A DNA stretch of 64,000 nucleotides from Rattus norvegicus (taxonomy: Eukaryota > Chordata > Mammalia > Rodentia > Muridae): contig NC_086028.1 of the NCBI RefSeq assembly GCF_036323735.1, forward strand, positions 23,029,001-23,093,000, written 5' to 3'. The position numbers and the translations under genes are program-made. Below are positions 58,613-64,000 of the stretch, piece after piece. The first letter of the stretch is position 1; the number at the start of each line of letters is the position of its first letter. A model generated the notes under the pieces. It saw only the letters and a program-made list of their open reading frames with translations. It was not told the DNA's origin and did no database searches.

Positions 58613-58888
58613 AGAAGGTACGATAAACGAAACTACTGTCTCTAAATTTTCAATGATACCATTCAGAAGATCAGCCCGATGAACATTTCAAGATACAAAC
58701 CACAAACCTACTGTCCACATATCAGGTAAATACAATGCCTTGTGTTTGGGGCTAAACAAATGAAATGCTGAAAATCACAGCAGACAGATTTTCACCTTGT
58801 TCTGTAGAAAACAAGAAAGTGAACTGTCCTCCCAGTTCTTGACGTCACTGGAATGATTTAAACCAACCAAATGCAGACTTCAACATTT
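58613..58888. other. Unique spacer
   Basis: Nothing recognised. Confidence 0.4.
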
Positions 58889-58903
58889 AAAAACTATTCA
58901 ATA

Positions 58904-58961
58904 CGCTTGCTTAGCAAGCACAAGGCCCTGGGTTTGGTCCCCAGCTCCGAAAATAAGAAAA
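58904..58961 (+). mobile_element. ID element, 5'-truncated
   Basis: Starts at cgcttgcttagcaagc, so the first ~25 bp including the polymerase III A box are missing. B box (ggtttggtccc), the cagctccg end and a short A tail are present. A perfect 15-bp duplication, aaaaactattcaata, flanks it at 58889-58903 and 58962-58976, so it inserted in the truncated form. Confidence 0.92.
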
Positions 58962-58976
58962 AAAAACTATTCAATA

Positions 58977-59567
58977 ATGTTTAAAATTCCTGCATTTAAA
59001 ATGAAAAGAAGAAAAGTTGAACTACTAAATAACATGATGATAATAATTTGAATATATCTTTGACTGCATAGAGGTGAAGGACAAATTCTTTTTAAATCTT
59101 GATTATTTAGAACCTGAGAACTCAGTTACAGGCAGAATCGGGGCTTGGAACTTTCATCAGAGAATTAAATCCTTAGAATAAACTAAGATTATTGACTGAG
59201 TTGCATTGTTATTTTAGTTAGGTCTTTGGGTCCCATCCAGGAAAACAAGCATTCTAATTTCCAGTCTGTGAAAGAAATCCTCGTCTTTGGTAATTACTGC
59301 ATTTTATTTATATCATTTGTACATGTGTGTGTTTACATGTGTAAGAAGAGAGGATGAGCAACACCGAGAAGAATGTCATAACTAGTGCATAGAAGGAATA
59401 CTATTAGCATGAATTCTGCAATGTCCAGCGCATGCCCACAAATAACTTCAAGTTGATAGGGAATACTTGAATTGCAAGTGGCTTCACCTATTCTAACAGA
59501 AATCCCCTGGGGCAAGGCAAATGATGGAAGAGTTCTGTACAAGACATGGGAGGACATGAGAGTCCAG

Positions 59568-59570
<3 letters not shown>
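58977..59570. other. Unique DNA
   Basis: Nothing recognised. Confidence 0.4.

Positions 59571-59629
<59 letters not shown>
59571..59629. repeat. (GA)29 microsatellite
   Basis: Pure GA array, the source of Arg-Glu and Ser-Leu runs in three spurious frames around 59333-59857. Confidence 0.95.
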
Positions 59630-59630
<1 letters not shown>

Positions 59631-61274
59631 AAGAGTGCACGCACAGGGGTGCGAGCATGCACACTAAGCCTTCATTCAGAGCCTCAGCACTTTATCAACT
59701 TAAATTTCATACAAAGGACTCCAGACCCTGGAGTCTTTACCAAATAGAAGACCCTGAACTTGGTTCCCCTTACTCATTCCCAAGTCTGCATAAGTCACTG
59801 CTCTTGAATTTGATGCCTGTCAGCTGTCTGCTACTTATAGAAATGATAATGATGTAGCAGTCTCATTAACGTTGCTGTGATGGGCACTAAGTAACTTTCC
59901 GTGATTATTAGCAAGGCATTTCCTGGTAGTTTACAATTGAACTACAGATGGGAACACAGTAGTTTGAAGTTCAATTCAATTTAATTACTCTTTTTGTTTC
60001 CTTGGGATCATTATGTTGGATTTAGAATCTTCTGGCACTTGGGGTTCTCTACGATAAATATTCAAAGAAGAAAATAATCTATCAATTATGCTATTGATGA
60101 ATACTTTTACACCTACGTTGACTTATTTTATGGGAAACATGTAGAGATGTCAAAAACATTGAAAATCAACAGTCATATAGTTATTTCAATAAGCTCCTCA
60201 CCACTAAAATTTATCTATGAGTTTGCATAAGAGTAAACATTAATTATTGGAATTCTCAAAAATGAGAGTGAATAAAGGATGTCTGCCATAAAGATAGGTT
60301 TCACTCAACAATTCGACAAAATAGTAGTTTTAACAAAAAAAAATTCAAAGTTTATCTTAAAAAAACAAAAACCAAAACTGAATCGAAGAAGTATCCTTTT
60401 TTGTTTAAGTAATGAAAATATATGACAAATCCATGAACAGAAAATATTCTAGATTTTCTACTTTTAATACATAACACAAATAACCAGAGATGTTTCGAAT
60501 CCTTTATTCACTTTTGTTTAAGAAGAATAAAAACAGAAGGAAAGAGTGAGGTACCGCAAAGTATCTGGAGAAAAGTACGGCTTGGTTTCTGGGACTCAAA
60601 CTGCAATCCCATTCCTTGTTAACGCTGCAATATGTTATCACTTGGGGCTCTGTTTCGCTTACAGAATTCATGTGAGAGCACAGTGTGTGTGCTTTCTCTG
60701 TGACTAGGGCTATTGTGAGGGATAATAAACATGACACATGTCAAGCAAGTTCAACATATGTCAGGTTCATGTTACTCTTCTCAGCGTTCACTCTATTACT
60801 GTGCTGGCTAGAACAGCGATTTCACTGGAGCCTCGGTGTTTATTAAAGTCCTCACAGAGAGCTGTGGTTAAATAAGCTTAGGAAACAATAAAGGGAAAGA
60901 ACATGGGAACAATATATTGACTGTAAGTCTTCTGAGATATTTCAATTTCCTAAGAATGCATCGTAAACTTTGAGAAGGAGAGAAAGCTACGCAGGGATTT
61001 CCAATTCCGTTTGAAATGTCTTTTGAATGTAGACTTGTATACCCACACGGCAGACACCATAAATGACATCTTTTCTCTATAGCCACGTGATTGGAAGTCA
61101 TGCATGGAGTTTATTTATTAGTTATTTAGGCCCCTGCCTGTCAAGGTTACCTCTAAAACCATAGCCATAGCTCTCATTATCAGTCCTTTAAAAAGCGATG
61201 CTGGCTGGAATTGTGGTCAAGGAGTGAAATTTGAACTCTTTAAAATGATTGTCAGTGAGTTTGGTAATCTTTAT
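59630..61274. other. Unique AT-rich DNA, 1.6 kb
   Basis: A-rich patches at 60338-60372. Two reverse frames of 77 codons (60504-60737, 60868-61101) lack recognisable features. Confidence 0.4.
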
Positions 61275-61495
61275 TTACCTTTATTTTTAATTACTTATGT
61301 GTTTCTGTCTGTGCGTGGGCATTTGCAATTATAAATGCAACTGCTCTTGTAATTCAGACGAGGGTGCCGGATCTGCGGGGCTAGAATCGGAGATAGTTGT
61401 AAGCCAGCTGATGAGAATGTTGGAACTGAACTTGGGTCCCCTGCAAGAGCAGTACTGGTTCTTAACTACTGAGCCATCTCTCAGCCTCCGAATTT
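61275..61495 (-). mobile_element. B3-type SINE, antisense
   Basis: gtgtttctgtctgtgcgtgg, gagggtgccggatctgcggg, agttgtaagccagctgatga, ttggaactgaacttgggtcc, gcaagagcagtactggttct and taactactgagccatctctc track the antisense B3 consensus closely to its head. Confidence 0.8.
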
Positions 61496-62174
61496 GGTAA
61501 TCTTGATCTTAATTTCTGCTTTCCACCCACATTCCAAGTCTCCTGACAGAAAACTGCATTTCCCGCGTTGATAATGGAAATACCATTTCTTTGCTTCACA
61601 ACCTACTGTCGTTTGAGTGTAAAAAGGCCCCAACTGTTTCAGGTGTTTATGGACTTGACCCCCAGCCTGTGGTACTATGTTGGGAAGGTGGGGGATCTGT
61701 TTTGATCATGGCGTTCAGCTGGAGGATTGTATCTCTGGGAAGCAAGCCTGGAGGGCTACAGTCTGGATCTACTTCCTGCTTAACAGATAGATGTGTTCTT
61801 GCTACCACAGAGGAGCTGACCCTGCCATGCTTTTTCTGTTATGCTACCCTGGTATCCTTGAAGATCTGAGCCTTAGTATACCCTCCTTTGAAGTTGTTTC
61901 TCTGGCACTCATTTGACCATCGCCATAAGCAAATTAACTGCTATATCTATTCACCTATCAAGACATATTTCATTCATCCCCATGTCTGGCAGCCTTTTAA
62001 TGTATCCTTTGTAACGAAACAGTTACCCCCAATATTTTTATATTTTGATGGTTCCTGTCTGGAGAAATTTATAAAAAAGAAAAGTAAAAATAATGTATGA
62101 ACACATTTTTCTTCTAAATTCAGAAAAAAATACCACTGACTTTTCTTTCAAAAATCAATGTCTAAAGTATTGTC
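61496..62174. other. Unique DNA
   Basis: A 92-codon frame (61591-61869) has no recognisable domain. Confidence 0.4.
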
Positions 62175-62400
62175 TAGCCCCTGTGGCAGGTGAAGTGTTT
62201 CAGTGATGAAGAATCCTCGCTACTCCTCCAAAGGACGCAAATTTGGTTCTGGCACCGACATTTGGTGGCCCGCAACCACCTGAAAGGCCAACTCTAGAAG
62301 ACCTGGTTCCATCTTCTGGCTTCTGCATGTGCAGGCACCCAGGTTGCACTCACTCACATTGACATACCCATGGATACGCATAATTTCAAATGGGAAAAAT
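62175..62400 (+). mobile_element. B2/B3-type SINE, sense, diverged
   Basis: ctgtggcaggtgaagtgttt then cagtgatgaagaatcc, ggacgcaaatttggttctgg then caccgacat, and a long 3' part with gttccatcttctggcttctg and tgcatgtgcaggcacccagg follow the B2/B3 head and body order. Confidence 0.6.
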
Positions 62401-62799
62401 TATGAGTAAGCCATAGTGGGGGATCACAAAGTCCTTTTTGACAATCCGTATCCAGGAGAGAGCATTCCAAAGCTAAAGTGAGTTAGCTTGTGAATGTCCT
62501 GCTAATGTGAATTAGACAGAACCTTTCCATTTATGAAAGACAGATATTTCAGCTTCTGACCTACAAAGACAGATCTGTGTGGAGGCACATGTCTACAGAT
62601 AGGTTTGCCTATAGCATTGAGTGCCACTCCCTGGTGACCAAGCAGTCAAAACCTTAAGTTTATGGGGATTGTTACTATTCAAAACACCATGCCCACGGAA
62701 GACTCAGCTATGAGCATTTATTTTTGAAGTCTCTGTAGATATAATTGCATAATTTTACAGTGGAAGAATTTAAAACCCTAAGGGTAGATTAGCTGGGAC
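62401..62799. other. Unique DNA
   Basis: Nothing recognised. Confidence 0.4.
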
Positions 62800-63035
62800 A
62801 ATTATTCTGATGCATATACAGGCTGGTCTAAGGCCTCTGGCACATATGTAGCAGAGGTCTACCTGGTCTGGGAGAAGATGTGCTTAATCCTTCAGAGTCT
62901 TGCGGCCCCAGGGAAAGGGGAGGAATGGTGGGGGGCACCCTCTTGGAGGTGAGAGGGAGGAGGAATGGGATGAGGAATTGTGGAGAGGGACTGGGGAAGC
63001 AATAACTGGAATGTAAATAAACAAAATAATTTAAA
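62800..63035 (+). mobile_element. Lx-type L1 3'-UTR fragment
   Basis: ctggtctaaggcctctggca, catatgtagcagaggtctac, gagaagatgtgcttaatcct and gaagcaataactggaatgta followed by aataaacaaaataat are the last ~230 bp of an Lx-type 3' UTR, including the G-rich segment. No target duplication recognised. Confidence 0.85.
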
Positions 63036-63149
63036 TTAAAAGATAAATAGCATTGTCAATTTGCACATTGATCTTTACATTTAATATAATTTCAAATAAC
63101 TTCCAATGGCTATATCCTCAATGAGATAACTCTTCAATTTATTCATTTT

Positions 63150-63330
63150 CTTTGTGTGTGAGAGCACATGTTTACCATGCTGTGTTGATGGAGATCAGAG
63201 ACCATCTTTGAGAAGTCCGTTCTCTTCTTCCACCATGGAGTCCTTGAGATAAAACTCAGGTGGTCAGCTTTGGCAGCAAAGGCCTCTACCTGATGAACTA
63301 TCTCTATGACTCTCTGTAACCTTTTTAAAA
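63150..63330 (-). mobile_element. B3/B4-type SINE remnant, antisense
   Basis: gttctcttcttccaccatgg, agtccttgagataaaactca, ggtggtcagctttggcagca and aaggcctctacctgatgaac followed by tatctc match the antisense SINE order (ttctctccttccaccatgtgg ... actcaggtcgtcaggcttggc ... ctttacccgctgagccatctc). Confidence 0.65.
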
Positions 63331-64000
63331 GATAACAAAATTAAGTATTGATACCAAAGTCCAAGTAATGTAGATGAACCAGTGTTACTAAAAATTGACT
63401 AAGGAATTACCAAAAAGGTACAATAATGGCATACCAAGCTAGAACCACGGCAATCAAGGAAACAGGTCAATGTCTAGAAATTCATCCATCTCTCTGCTAT
63501 ACATTAATTCTTGACAAAACAACAGAGTAAGGGATGACCTTTTATAAAAGACATATTGGAAGAAATAAGTATATGTACTGAAATCTGCCTCAATCTTTGT
63601 CTTACCTTATTCACAAAAAAAATCATCAAAATGTGGAATCTACTATATTTCAGCCTTTAGAAGAATACATTATTTTTCCTGCACATGCAAGTAATCCGTG
63701 GTTTCTAAAATAGGGACTGAAAATGCAAAGGATAGAAAAACAATAAATGAAATGTCTCTTAAGGTAAAAGCCATCAATTACTGAAAGCCACCCAAAGTGA
63801 GATAGAGGAAATTAACACAAAATAGGAAAGATGGATTTTTTAAGAGTCCATTCTCACCATCTTACCTATGATTTTTAAAAATTTGCATATATTAACAGTA
63901 AAATATAACAGATTAAAATTAAAACAATGGTAAAAGATTCAAATCCACCACAAAAACATGTATCTCTAAGCCAAATATTCTTGCAACAGTGCTTCAAAAT
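63331..64000. other. Unique A-rich DNA to window end
   Basis: A-rich on the plus strand with phrases such as gaaaaacaataaatgaaatg. Could be old L1 ORF2 sequence, but no certain ORF2 motif was found. Confidence 0.35.

Overview
The window is non-coding DNA from a murid rodent, almost certainly rat (Rattus). The strongest marker is a young ID element (BC1/tRNA-Ala-type SINE) at 800-904 inside a perfect 16-bp target-site duplication (TSD). The 3' UTR of a rat-type young L1 at 3244-3605 supports this, as do B1, B2 and B3 SINEs, ORR1-type MaLR LTRs, and L1/Lx fragments in both orientations. Base composition is AT-rich. I found no open reading frame that looks like a host protein gene, no tRNA or rRNA gene, and no bacterial-type feature. 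The longest open frames run through simple repeats that lack stop codons. The window reads as a gene desert or part of a very long intron.

Layout. 1-5 kb: possible L1 5'-end fragment, ID element, a 148-bp poly(A)-tailed retroposon I cannot name, Lx-like 3' UTR, (AATA)n, young L1 3' UTR, antisense L1 fragment. 5-16 kb: mostly unique AT-rich DNA with microsatellites, two alternating purine-pyrimidine tracts (8543-8609, 14481-14566), a (GAT)n array and a 279-bp purine tract next to a B3-type SINE. 16.3-18.7 kb: a 2.07-kb 5'-truncated antisense L1 inserted into an older SINE. 19-34 kb: mostly unique DNA with a MIR, a B3-type SINE, a polypyrimidine tract, an ORR1 LTR with a 5-bp TSD, a second copy of the unnamed retroposon, and B2/B3 SINEs. 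34-35 kb: an L1 with inverted 5' part. 40-51 kb: B1, (CTT)36, URR1-like elements, a second L1 with 5' inversion bounded by a 10-bp TSD, a second ORR1 LTR, and a large inverted repeat (49035-49299 against 50000-50269). 51-64 kb: mostly unique DNA with a compound microsatellite, an Lx 3' UTR, a 5'-truncated ID, and further SINE and Lx fragments.

There are no genes here to act together; the content is a record of retrotransposition, with L1 machinery mobilising SINEs and at least one other polyadenylated RNA. The most unusual structural object is the inverted repeat at 49.0-50.3 kb. Any transcript crossing it could form a stem of about 265 bp with a loop of about 700 nt. The second is the unnamed ~140-bp retroposon seen twice (1919-2066 and 27525-27665), each copy with its own target duplication. 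No alignment or database search was possible, so family names come from recognition of consensus wording and should be confirmed with RepeatMasker.
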